Origin: CAJBLF01 sp041679065 | GTDB lineage: Bacteria; Patescibacteriota; Gracilibacteria; Absconditabacterales; Absconditicoccaceae | Reading direction: 5' to 3' | Assembly: GCA_041679065.1 (NCBI GenBank) | Contig: JBBABI010000077.1 | Span: 1 to 5,355 of the forward strand | Length of the DNA: 5,355 nt | Shown: piece after piece, positions 1 through 5,355 of the stretch | Position numbering within the stretch: the first letter of the stretch is position 1 | How the letters are laid out: every line of letters starts with the position of its first letter | Translations under genes and position numbers: made by a program | Notes under the pieces: model-generated | Seen by the model: only the letters and a program-made list of their open reading frames with translations | Databases searched by the model: none | Told to the model about the DNA's origin: nothing

Positions 1-975
1 GGCTTCCAGGGCGCGCACAGGGTCGCGGCCGACGGCAGTTTCCCCCGAGAGCATGGTGGCATCCGCACCGGTCATGGCGGCATGCGCGACATCCGTCACT
101 TCTGCACGAGTAGGCATCGGATGTTGGGTCATGCTTTCCAGCATGTGTGTTGCCACGATAACGGGGATCCCCTGATCGCGGCACCGGGTGACAATTTCAT
201 CCTGCAACACAGGAAGCTCTTCAAAGGGGAGATCTGTGCCCAAATCACCGCGTGCGATCATAATGGCATCCGATACTTCAATAATTTCCGCGATATGATC
301 AACAGCTTGCTGTGTTTCAATTTTGGAAACGATCCGCAGAGAACTCTTCTTTTTGGTGAGGAAATCGCGAACAGCACGGACTTCATCCGCATCACGGATA
401 AAGGAGAGAGCAAGAAAATCTGCATTTTGTTCTACGGCGTAAGCGATATCTTCCCAGTCTTTTTCTGTAATAGATGGTAAATCAATATCCGCTCCGGGAA
501 GATTAATGTGGCGGCGGCTGCCAACGACACCGGCATTCTGAGCCCGTGCAATCACTGTATGATCGTCCTCGATACGCACGATATCAAAAATGATATCTCC
601 GTTATCAATCAAAATGGTCTTGGTTTCCGGCACATCGGCGTAGAAGCGATCATAATTTACTTCGATAATTTTTCGGCCGTTTGCTGGCAGGGGAATAGAG
701 GAAAACACCACTTCATCGCCCTTGGCAATATCGATTTCATGCTGAATGACTCCCGTACGGATTTCTGCTCCTTTGGTATCTATCAATATTGCAACGCAAT
801 ATTTGTTGTCCGAGTTCAACTTGCGTATGTCCTCAATTATTCTGTTGCAGTCTTTACTGGTGCCATGAGAGAGATTCAGACGCACGACGTTCATCCCCGC
901 TTTTGCAAGGTTTTGGAGTATTTCTGGGCTCCAGGAAGCCGGGCCAGCCGTACAGATAATTTTGGTGGAACGCAT
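1..975 (-). CDS. pyk: Pyruvate kinase, N-terminal 325 residues (3' end outside window)
   Basis: Transfers phosphate from phosphoenolpyruvate to ADP, giving pyruvate and ATP in cytosolic glycolysis. The start MRSTKIICTAGPAS is the usual family N-terminus. Visible landmarks are the substrate/K+ site VVRLNLSHG (R32, N34, S36), DTKGAEIRTG (D66, T67, R73), the small B domain (about 70-167), SKIET with catalytic K218 and Mg ligand E220, ARGDLG with D244, VATHMLESM with T276, PTRAEVTDVA and MLSGETAVG. E71 sits at the position where K+-dependent enzymes have Glu and K+-independent ones have Lys, so K+ dependence is inferred. A70 replaces the usual proline of GPEIRTG. His277 replaces the common Gln of ATQMLESM. 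The family is about 470 residues long, so the rest of the barrel and the C-terminal domain are missing only because the window ends. The ATG complementary to 973-975 is chosen because an in-frame TAA lies at 1033-1035 and no ATG, GTG or TTG lies between. No Shine-Dalgarno sequence is visible. Confidence 0.97.
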   Translation of the reverse strand, partial: MRSTKIICTAGPASWSPEILQNLAKAGMNVVRLNLSHGTSKDCNRIIEDIRKLNSDNKYCVAILIDTKGAEIRTGVIQHEIDIAKGDEVVFSSIPLPANGRKIIEVNYDRFYADVPETKTILIDNGDIIFDIVRIEDDHTVIARAQNAGVVGSRRHINLPGADIDLPSITEKDWEDIAYAVEQNADFLALSFIRDADEVRAVRDFLTKKKSSLRIVSKIETQQAVDHIAEIIEVSDAIMIARGDLGTDLPFEELPVLQDEIVTRCRDQGIPVIVATHMLESMTQHPMPTRAEVTDVAHAAMTGADATMLSGETAVGRDPVRALEA

Positions 976-1023
976 GACAGGTACTGTATCAGAGTTTTTG
1001 TGTAACAGAAGCGCGATGCACTT

Positions 1024-1060
1024 ACCTATATATTATACAATATATGATGATTATATGCAA
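1024..1060 (-). promoter_or_regulatory. Putative sigma70-type promoter of pyk
   Basis: Read on the minus strand, a perfect -10 TATAAT (1032-1037) lies 17 bases from a -35-like TTGCAT (1055-1060; TTG conserved, second half poor). Transcription would start near 1025, leaving a leader of about 50 bases before the ATG at 975. The leader has no AGGAGG-like ribosome site. A weaker alternative is TGATACAGT, an extended -10-like string starting about 15 bases before the ATG, which would give a leaderless transcript. The first option is preferred for its exact -10 and ideal spacing. Confidence 0.6.
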
Positions 1061-1090
1061 CTTCTGACAGAGGTCTTCTAACGCAAAAAA

Positions 1091-1110
1091 TGGTATAATT
1101 TGTAGATTTC
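1091..1110 (+). promoter_or_regulatory. Putative extended -10 promoter of the large surface-protein gene, giving a near-leaderless mRNA
   Basis: TGGTATAAT (1091-1099) is an exact TGnTATAAT extended -10. No -35 box stands at 16-18 bases: the position holds AGGTCT, and CTGACA at 1064-1069 is about 24 bases away, which is too far. Extended -10 promoters can work without a -35. The expected start of transcription, 6-8 bases after the hexamer, is at about 1105-1107, only 4-6 bases before the ATG at 1111. There is no Shine-Dalgarno sequence in TTGTAGATTTC, so leaderless or near-leaderless translation is inferred. Confidence 0.55.
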
Positions 1111-1233
1111 ATGCCAAAAACACACATTTCCCGTCATCAGCTTCTTACGGGGGTTCTCGCCTTCGTCGTCATGCTATCGCTTGGCTTCTATCTGCAGGAA
1201 TATACCGTGCGGTATTTGGAGCATGCGTTGGCA
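1111..1233 (+). other. N-terminal signal peptide or membrane anchor (residues 1-41)
   Basis: A short polar, basic N-region (MPKTHISRHQ) is followed by an uncharged hydrophobic stretch, residues 11-28 (LLTGVLAFVVMLSLGFYL). An ALA-A string at residues 39-42 could be a signal peptidase I site, but the stretch between helix and ALA is 10 residues and carries E30, R34 and E37, which is long and charged for a c-region. The segment may therefore be an uncleaved type II anchor. No lipobox cysteine is present: the first Cys is residue 44, inside module 1. Either way the rest of the protein is placed outside the cytoplasm. Confidence 0.8.
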
Positions 1234-4200
1234 GCAACATGTGGTGACGGGAGAGTGGAAGGTACAGAGGAATGCGATGACGGAGGAGTTGCCAATGGCG
1301 ATGGCTGCTCCAGTTTCTGTACAGAAGAGAGTGGCTGGACGTGTTCAGAAAGTTGCACGCCTGATGAGTTGTATTTTCCCGGTGATGAAGCAACATTCAA
1401 TGCCCAATTTGCGGATCGCATTGCAACTACAGCGCTTGATAGCACGACGACGTTTACCGCTTACATGGATTCTGGGAATTCCGATTTTGCCGTTGGAGTC
1501 GTCGGGACAGTTTCTGGTGATGATGTAACCTATGGAACGGAAGCGATTATCAGCGATTACCCATCTGTCAGCACATCCGGTATTGTCGCCGATGCTCTTG
1601 ATAGCACACACGTGGTCATTGCGTACTATGAGCAAGTTTTGGGAGGAGAAGAGAGTAGTGTGCAGTGCAAGGTGGTCATTGGGGAAGTATCTGGTACAAG
1701 CGTTACGTATGGCACACCTGTGGAATTTGCAGCAGTACCAACGGGTTGTAGCGAAATGAGTATCGCGGCACTATCGAGCTCAAAGTTCGTTATCACCTAC
1801 TTGCGAAGTAATGGAATGGCAGTCATCGGAGATGTTAGTGGTACGACCATTACGCTGGGGACGCCACAGCAATTCAATTCGTATGCCATTTACACAGCTG
1901 TGGCTGGACTCGACAGTACACATTTTATAGTGGGGTATCGTGATTATGGTGATTCTTATCATGGTAATTCCGTTGTAGGAGAAGTAAGCGGCACCACTAT
2001 CACGTTTGGTTCAGAAGTATCGTTTACAACCAATAGTGCCACTGCAATGCAGGCAACTGCTCTAGATAGTTCACATGTCGTATTTGTCTATTATGATCTG
2101 ACAACCAATCCAACCGGAGGTCATGTCATTGTTGGAACTATTGCAGGTACTTCGGTGAGCTATGGGATGGCGGTCGCAATGACAGCACAGAGTGATTCTT
2201 ACGGTCCCGCGACACTCACATCAACGTCATTCGTCATTGGGTATCAGGATTTTTTGGATAGCAATAAAGGAAAGGCTGTTGTGGGGACGATTGCGAATGG
2301 GGACGAGATAACACTTGCTAGTCCTGTGCAGTTCAATGGCTGGACGGCTGGGGATGTAGGCAGGCAGGAAATTCAAATAGCTGCAATGGATAGCGATACC
2401 ATCGCCATTGCATATGTCGACAGAGACTCGAACACGGGGAATGCGATCGTTGGCCAGATTCCCTCTGCGTGTCCAAGTGCATGTATGACGACATGTGGAA
2501 ACGGAATCCAAGAAGGTACGGAAGCATGTGACGATGGAAACACAGATAATGGCGATGGATGTTCAAGTATATGTATTGTGGAGAGTGGATATACGTGTTC
2601 ATCTGATTTTACGAGCACGGCATCGTGGGATACATATGATCCCGGAGCAAATGGCGTTGGTACGGATCCGGACGGTTACACGTGGGGCACATCGACAGGG
2701 GGGTATATCTATTTTGCTCCTTATGACAATGGGTCAACGATACATGGAGAGGTTCTTCGTTATAACGTGTCGGGAAGTTTCGATAACGCGTTGTCGTGGG
2801 AAACGTACGATCCTGGGGCTAACGGATTAGGAGTGCATCCAGATGGATACATGGGCGCAATTTACGATGATCGGTATATCTACTTCGTTCCAAATATGTA
2901 TTGTTGCTGGTATGGCCACGATGAAGTGCTGCGTTATGACACACAGGGAGACTTTAGTACGTTTAGTTCATGGACGTCATACTCACCAAGTAGCGATGGT
3001 GTAGGTGCGTCCGGTCTCGGTTTTCGTGATGCTGTATCAGATGGTCGATACATTTATTTTGTTCCTTATAATGGGGGATATAACAACGCCACAAAGCACG
3101 GTCAGGTTCTCCGTTACGACACACAAGGGGACTTTGTGACGTCTGCCTCCTGGACAGCCTATGATCCTGGAGACAATGGCGTGGGAACCGATCCAGATGG
3201 ATATGCCGGAGGTATCTACGACGGACGCTACGTTTATTTTGTGCCGCAAGATAATGGTACAGCGATACATGGAGAATTCTTAAGATACGATACGCAGGGA
3301 ACGTTCGATACAACGGGCTCATGGACAACATATGATCCTGGCGCAAATGGAGTTGGTAGCAATCCAGACGGGTATATGGGTTCTGCTTACGATGGACAGT
3401 ATATTTACTTTGTTCCTTATGAAAATAATGGGGAAGTGATGCGTTATGACACGTTGGGAAGTTTTAATAGCACTGACTCGTGGGTAGCATTTGATCCAGG
3501 ATCAAATGGCGTTGGAACAGACCCTGATGGTTTTTGGGGAGCAACATTCGATGGACGATATGTTTACTTCGTACCGTACTACAATGGATCAGCATTCCAT
3601 GGTGAGGTTCTCAGGTATGACACGTATGAAACTTTTGCTGACGCTAACTCATGGACTACTTATGATCCAGGATCAAATGGGGTTGGATCAGACCCTGATG
3701 GTTTTAGGGGCGGGATTTATAAAGCCCCATTCGTTTATTTCGTTCCGCACTACAACGGCACGGAGTGGGATGGAGAAGTAATGCGTTATGGAGGAAGCCA
3801 GAGTATCTGTGAGACGTACTGTGGTGACGGTATCCAGGTTGGTGATGAGGAATGTGATGATGGTAATACCGAAAATGGCGACGGGTGTTCGAGTATATGT
3901 GAAATCGAAGCGTTTCCCGATACCATCCAACTCCACTTCCGCTGGAGTAATGACAGTTATGCACTCAATAGTACTGATGTTGGCAGGTGGCTTGAGAGTG
4001 AGGATACAGCGGTAACAGATGCTACTGATAGTACGGACTACCGCTTACGTGTGGCAGTTGCCAATACTGGTGATGCCGCTGAGTCTGCTGCTCGTACTTA
4101 CAAACTCCAGTATGGTATAAATGTTACGACTTGTAGTGATATTGTTGAAATAGCTTGGTTGGATGTTCCAAGTGGACTAAGCACAGTGTTCTTATTGAAT

Positions 4201-5355
4201 GATACAACCCAATTCACGCATGGTGACGCGACACAAGCACTTTTAGCTAATTCAGAAGCGTACAGCTTTTTAGCTGGCCAAGGATTGGATACCAGCAATA
4301 CAAGTGGATCAATTGGTCCAATGAGCAGTGAAGCATATACGGAAATTGAATATAGTATCGAGACATTTGGAATTGCTGCAGACACAACTTACTGCTTCCG
4401 TCTCTACGATGCAACAGCTGGAGCGGCACTGGATACCTATTCGCAATACCCTCAGATGACCGTTGCGGGTCCAGAGACCGATCAACTTCACTTCCGTTGG
4501 CGCAGCGATGACGACGCAGGACTGAACGCGGATGAGGATTGGCTTGCTGTGGAAGATACGGCGATTGCGGATGTTGTGCAGGGAGATACGTATCGCATTC
4601 GTATGGAGGTGGCGAATACGGGTGGAACTCCCGAAGCGGCCGCACGTACCTACAAGATTCAGTACGGGCAGAAGTCTACAACGTGCGCCGCTATCGGTTC
4701 TTGGACGGACGTGGATACCAGTAATGCCTTCGAGATGTCGGACTCTGCTAATTTCTCCAACGGTGATGCAACCACTGCCGTCCTGACAAATTCCGAAAGC
4801 TATACCTTTACCGCCGGTAAAGGTCAGGACACAGGAAACACCACTGCATCCATTGGTCCTATAAATCCAAGTGCCTACACAGAGATAGAATACAGCATCA
4901 CACCGACAACCAGCGCATCAGCGAGTACGTCGTACTGCTTCCGTCTCTACGACACCACAGCAGGTGCAGTCCTTGATACCTATACGCAGTATCCGAGTTT
5001 GACCATTGGTGCTTCAAATACATCGCAGCTCCACTTCCGCTGGCGTGATGACACCACGGCGCTCAACACGGATGGTGGATGGTTAGCTGTGGAAGATGCG
5101 GCGATTACGGATGCAAAACGTACAGAGGAGTACCGTATTCGCTTCGAGGTTGCCAATACCGGTGATGCACAAGAGACTGCGGCAAGGACTTATAGACTTG
5201 AGTATGCTGAAAAAAGCACAATATGTTCAGATATTGGGACGTGGTTTCCTGTTATTATTCCCGGTGAAGATTTTGTGGAGTTATTCAATTCAAGTTTCAT
5301 AACAAATGGCGAATCGGTAACGCCGGGACTTCTGACGAATGCGGAAGGATATGCA
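1111..5355 (+). CDS. Giant modular secreted/surface repeat protein with three DUF4215-like cysteine modules (3' end outside window)
   Basis: An open frame of 1415 codons without a stop, still open at the window end. Residues in order: basic start and hydrophobic helix (11-28); Cys module 1 (44-78); block A, seven ~52-residue beta repeats (86-450); Cys module 2 (462-496); block B, seven ~57-residue repeats (500-893); Cys module 3 (904-930); block C, ~183-residue domains starting at 938, 1123 and 1304, the last truncated. Composition is rich in Thr, Ser, Gly, Asp and Tyr and poor in Lys, with many cysteines, as in exported proteins. The start is well fixed: an in-frame TAA at 1096-1098 excludes earlier starts, and ATG 1171 would cut the hydrophobic helix. 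The gene is divergent from pyk with its own promoter. I recognise no enzymatic motif. Adhesion, ligand or glycan binding, or a structural role at the cell surface are all possible. Coding status is nearly certain; function is unknown. Confidence 0.96.
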   Translation, partial: MPKTHISRHQLLTGVLAFVVMLSLGFYLQEYTVRYLEHALAATCGDGRVEGTEECDDGGVANGDGCSSFCTEESGWTCSESCTPDELYFPGDEATFNAQFADRIATTALDSTTTFTAYMDSGNSDFAVGVVGTVSGDDVTYGTEAIISDYPSVSTSGIVADALDSTHVVIAYYEQVLGGEESSVQCKVVIGEVSGTSVTYGTPVEFAAVPTGCSEMSIAALSSSKFVITYLRSNGMAVIGDVSGTTITLGTPQQFNSYAIYTAVAGLDSTHFIVGYRDYGDSYHGNSVVGEVSGTTITFGSEVSFTTNSATAMQATALDSSHVVFVYYDLTTNPTGGHVIVGTIAGTSVSYGMAVAMTAQSDSYGPATLTSTSFVIGYQDFLDSNKGKAVVGTIANGDEITLASPVQFNGWTAGDVGRQEIQIAAMDSDTIAIAYVDRDSNTGNAIVGQIPSACPSACMTTCGNGIQEGTEACDDGNTDNGDGCSSICIVESGYTCSSDFTSTASWDTYDPGANGVGTDPDGYTWGTSTGGYIYFAPYDNGSTIHGEVLRYNVSGSFDNALSWETYDPGANGLGVHPDGYMGAIYDDRYIYFVPNMYCCWYGHDEVLRYDTQGDFSTFSSWTSYSPSSDGVGASGLGFRDAVSDGRYIYFVPYNGGYNNATKHGQVLRYDTQGDFVTSASWTAYDPGDNGVGTDPDGYAGGIYDGRYVYFVPQDNGTAIHGEFLRYDTQGTFDTTGSWTTYDPGANGVGSNPDGYMGSAYDGQYIYFVPYENNGEVMRYDTLGSFNSTDSWVAFDPGSNGVGTDPDGFWGATFDGRYVYFVPYYNGSAFHGEVLRYDTYETFADANSWTTYDPGSNGVGSDPDGFRGGIYKAPFVYFVPHYNGTEWDGEVMRYGGSQSICETYCGDGIQVGDEECDDGNTENGDGCSSICEIEAFPDTIQLHFRWSNDSYALNSTDVGRWLESEDTAVTDATDSTDYRLRVAVANTGDAAESAARTYKLQYGINVTTCSDIVEIAWLDVPSGLSTVFLLNDTTQFTHGDATQALLANSEAYSFLAGQGLDTSNTSGSIGPMSSEAYTEIEYSIETFGIAADTTYCFRLYDATAGAALDTYSQYPQMTVAGPETDQLHFRWRSDDDAGLNADEDWLAVEDTAIADVVQGDTYRIRMEVANTGGTPEAAARTYKIQYGQKSTTCAAIGSWTDVDTSNAFEMSDSANFSNGDATTAVLTNSESYTFTAGKGQDTGNTTASIGPINPSAYTEIEYSITPTTSASASTSYCFRLYDTTAGAVLDTYTQYPSLTIGASNTSQLHFRWRDDTTALNTDGGWLAVEDAAITDAKRTEEYRIRFEVANTGDAQETAARTYRLEYAEKSTICSDIGTWFPVIIPGEDFVELFNSSFITNGESVTPGLLTNAEGYA
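1240..1344 (+). other. DUF4215-like cysteine module 1 (residues 44-78)
   Basis: Residues 44-70 follow the pattern CGDGxxExxEECDDGxxxNGDGCSxxC, with C44-x10-C55-x10-C66-x3-C70, then x7 to C78 in the trailing ESGWTC. This is the pattern I know as DUF4215 / Myxococcus cysteine-rich repeat, a small disulfide module of extracellular proteins. The usual DDGN is DDGG here. An extra C82 follows just before block A. The module sits between the membrane segment and the first repeat block. Confidence 0.88.
1366..2460 (+). repeat. Repeat block A: seven ~52-residue beta units, probable seven-bladed beta-propeller (residues 86-450)
   Basis: Each unit reads roughly ALDSTHxVIxYxDxGxxxxGxAVVG, then (E/T)VSGTTITYGTPVxF, then a variable loop. 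Unit starts (the ALDS element) are residues 108, 162, 220, 266, 317, 368 and 425, spaced 46-58. The last unit stops at AIVGQI (450), without its SGTTITYG strand. The matching half-unit appears in front of the first ALDS as YFPGDEATFN (88-97), the layout of a propeller closed by a strand from the N-terminus. Alternating hydrophobic beta patterns support an all-beta fold. I do not recognise a named Pfam family. The only cysteines are C186 and C213, both within the second unit. The repeat is clear; the propeller fold is inferred. Confidence 0.85.
2470..2598 (+). other. DUF4215-like cysteine module 2 (residues 454-496)
   Basis: The core at 462-488 repeats module 1 spacing exactly: C462-x10-C473-x10-C484-x3-C488, then x7 to C496 in ESGYTC. 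Key residues are CGNG, ACDDGNT and NGDGCSSIC, the best match of the three to the DUF4215 consensus. Two further cysteines, C454 and C458, lie between the end of block A and the core. The module separates two unrelated repeat blocks. Confidence 0.92.
2608..3789 (+). repeat. Repeat block B: seven ~57-residue units, probable second seven-bladed beta-propeller (residues 500-893)
   Basis: The unit consensus is SWTTYDPGANGVGTDPDGY, then xGGIYDGRYVYFVPY, xNGxxxHGEVLRYDTxGxF. The key Trp of each unit is at residues 506, 563, 621, 681, 738, 791 and 848, spaced 53-60, so there are exactly seven. The last unit ends at GEVMRY (893) and lacks the following xGxFxxxxSW strand, while an equivalent (DFTSTASW, 499-506) precedes unit 1. 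That offset fits a propeller closed by strand exchange. Unit 3 has lost the DPDG motif (SPSSDGVGASGLGF), unit 7 has KAPF in place of DGRY, and unit 2 carries adjacent cysteines C598-C599. The sequence is unrelated to block A. I do not recognise a named family; ligand unknown. Confidence 0.88.
3493..3705 (+). repeat. Near-identical DNA copies in units 6 and 7 of block B
   Basis: The 42-base stretches 3493-3534 and 3664-3705 align without gaps and differ at only two positions by my manual comparison (GGC/GGG and ACA/TCA codons). They encode DPGSNGVG(T/S)DPDGF. Other units of the block share the protein motif with more synonymous change. This suggests recent duplication or gene conversion between neighbouring units. 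Confidence 0.8.
3808..3900 (+). other. DUF4215-like cysteine module 3 (residues 900-930)
   Basis: The core at 904-930 has the same spacing as the other two: C904-x10-C915-x10-C926-x3-C930, with CGDG, ECDDGNT and NGDGCSSIC. It lacks the trailing ESGYTC seen in modules 1 and 2 and instead runs straight into EIEAFPDT and block C. One extra cysteine, C900, lies between the end of block B and the core. Confidence 0.9.
3922..5355 (+). repeat. Repeat block C: ~183-residue extracellular domains, two complete and one truncated (residues 938-1415)
   Basis: Units start at residues 938 (3922-4476, 185 aa), 1123 (4477-5019, 181 aa) and 1304 (5020-5355, cut after 112 aa). Shared elements in order are QLHFRW; LN and W-L near VEDTAI; YR(I/L)R followed by VANTG; ARTYK(L/I)QYG; a Cys near TTC; NGDAT then LTNSE; a YxFxAGxGxDT stretch; SIGP; AYTEIEYSI; YCFRLYD; TAGA and LDTYxQYP. 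Each full unit has exactly two cysteines (1008/1095 and 1192/1276), probably one disulfide. Units 2 and 3 are closest in DNA. I recall similar domains in Patescibacteria surface proteins but cannot name the family; an immunoglobulin-like or jelly-roll beta fold is possible. More copies may follow outside the window. Confidence 0.88.

Noticed and set aside
82..1005. Plus-strand open frames at 82-480 and 508-1005
   Set aside because: They run antisense to a clear pyruvate kinase whose motifs are intact over the whole stretch; their translations show no recognisable domain.
1064..1069. CTGACA as the -35 box for the plus-strand promoter
   Set aside because: The spacer to TATAAT would be 24 bases, well beyond the 16-18 usual for sigma70.
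1171..1173. Internal ATG (Met21) as the start of the large protein
   Set aside because: It would remove the basic N-region and half of the hydrophobic segment; ATG 1111 is directly preceded by a promoter and an in-frame stop.
1234..1245. Lipoprotein signal with Cys44 as the lipid-modified residue
   Set aside because: The residues before it (LAAT-C) do not form a proper lipobox right after the hydrophobic core, and C44 is the first conserved cysteine of the DUF4215-like module.
2608..3789. Regular DNA repeats considered as a CRISPR array or minisatellite
   Set aside because: The period is about 171 bases, always a multiple of three, with variation mostly at codon third positions; this is protein repetition, not repeats with unrelated spacers.
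1169..5302. Numerous shorter open frames on both strands inside 1111-5355
   Set aside because: They lie in other frames of a 1415-codon reading frame with repeated conserved protein motifs. Their recurrence follows the repeat structure of the real gene.
1111..5355. Alternative genetic code (UGA as glycine, as in Gracilibacteria/Absconditabacteria)
   Set aside because: No in-frame TGA was seen in 1415 codons of a glycine-rich protein, nor in the pyruvate kinase; the standard code fits.

Overview
The window carries two divergent genes separated by a 135-bp AT-rich gap, and both run off its edges. On the minus strand, 1-975 encodes the first 325 residues of pyruvate kinase, a housekeeping glycolytic enzyme. 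On the plus strand, an uninterrupted frame from ATG 1111 to the last base (1415 codons, no stop yet) encodes a very large modular exported or membrane-anchored protein. This long frame is the main content of the window.

The large protein reads as: N-terminal hydrophobic segment (residues 11-28); cysteine-rich module 1 (44-78); repeat block A of seven ~52-residue units (86-450); cysteine module 2 (462-496); repeat block B of seven ~57-residue units (500-893) unrelated to A; cysteine module 3 (904-930); then block C, ~183-residue domains of which two are complete and a third is cut by the window end. The cysteine modules match the DUF4215 / 'Myxococcus cysteine-rich repeat' pattern. Blocks A and B each have seven units with the unit boundary offset between the two ends, as in seven-bladed beta-propellers closed by swapping a terminal strand. 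The cysteines outside the module cores fall in balanced numbers on either side of each block (2+2 around A, 1+1 around B), which suggests disulfide clasps at the propeller closures. This is a structural inference and has not been tested.

The intergenic gap holds a good sigma70-type promoter for each gene. The one for the large gene is an extended -10 only 11 bases before the ATG, with no Shine-Dalgarno sequence, so its mRNA may be essentially leaderless.

Organism: a bacterium using the standard code (no in-frame TGA in 1415 codons, glycine written as GGN) with intermediate GC. The mix of DUF4215 modules, giant repeat-rich surface proteins and the 'LHFRW...ARTYKLQYG...YCFRLYD' domain reminds me of Patescibacteria (CPR) such as Peregrinibacteria/Peribacteria, but this is memory-based and low to moderate in confidence. 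The two genes show no functional link. The likely picture is a metabolic gene next to an independently transcribed surface protein, perhaps an adhesin or ligand-binding protein, of unknown function.
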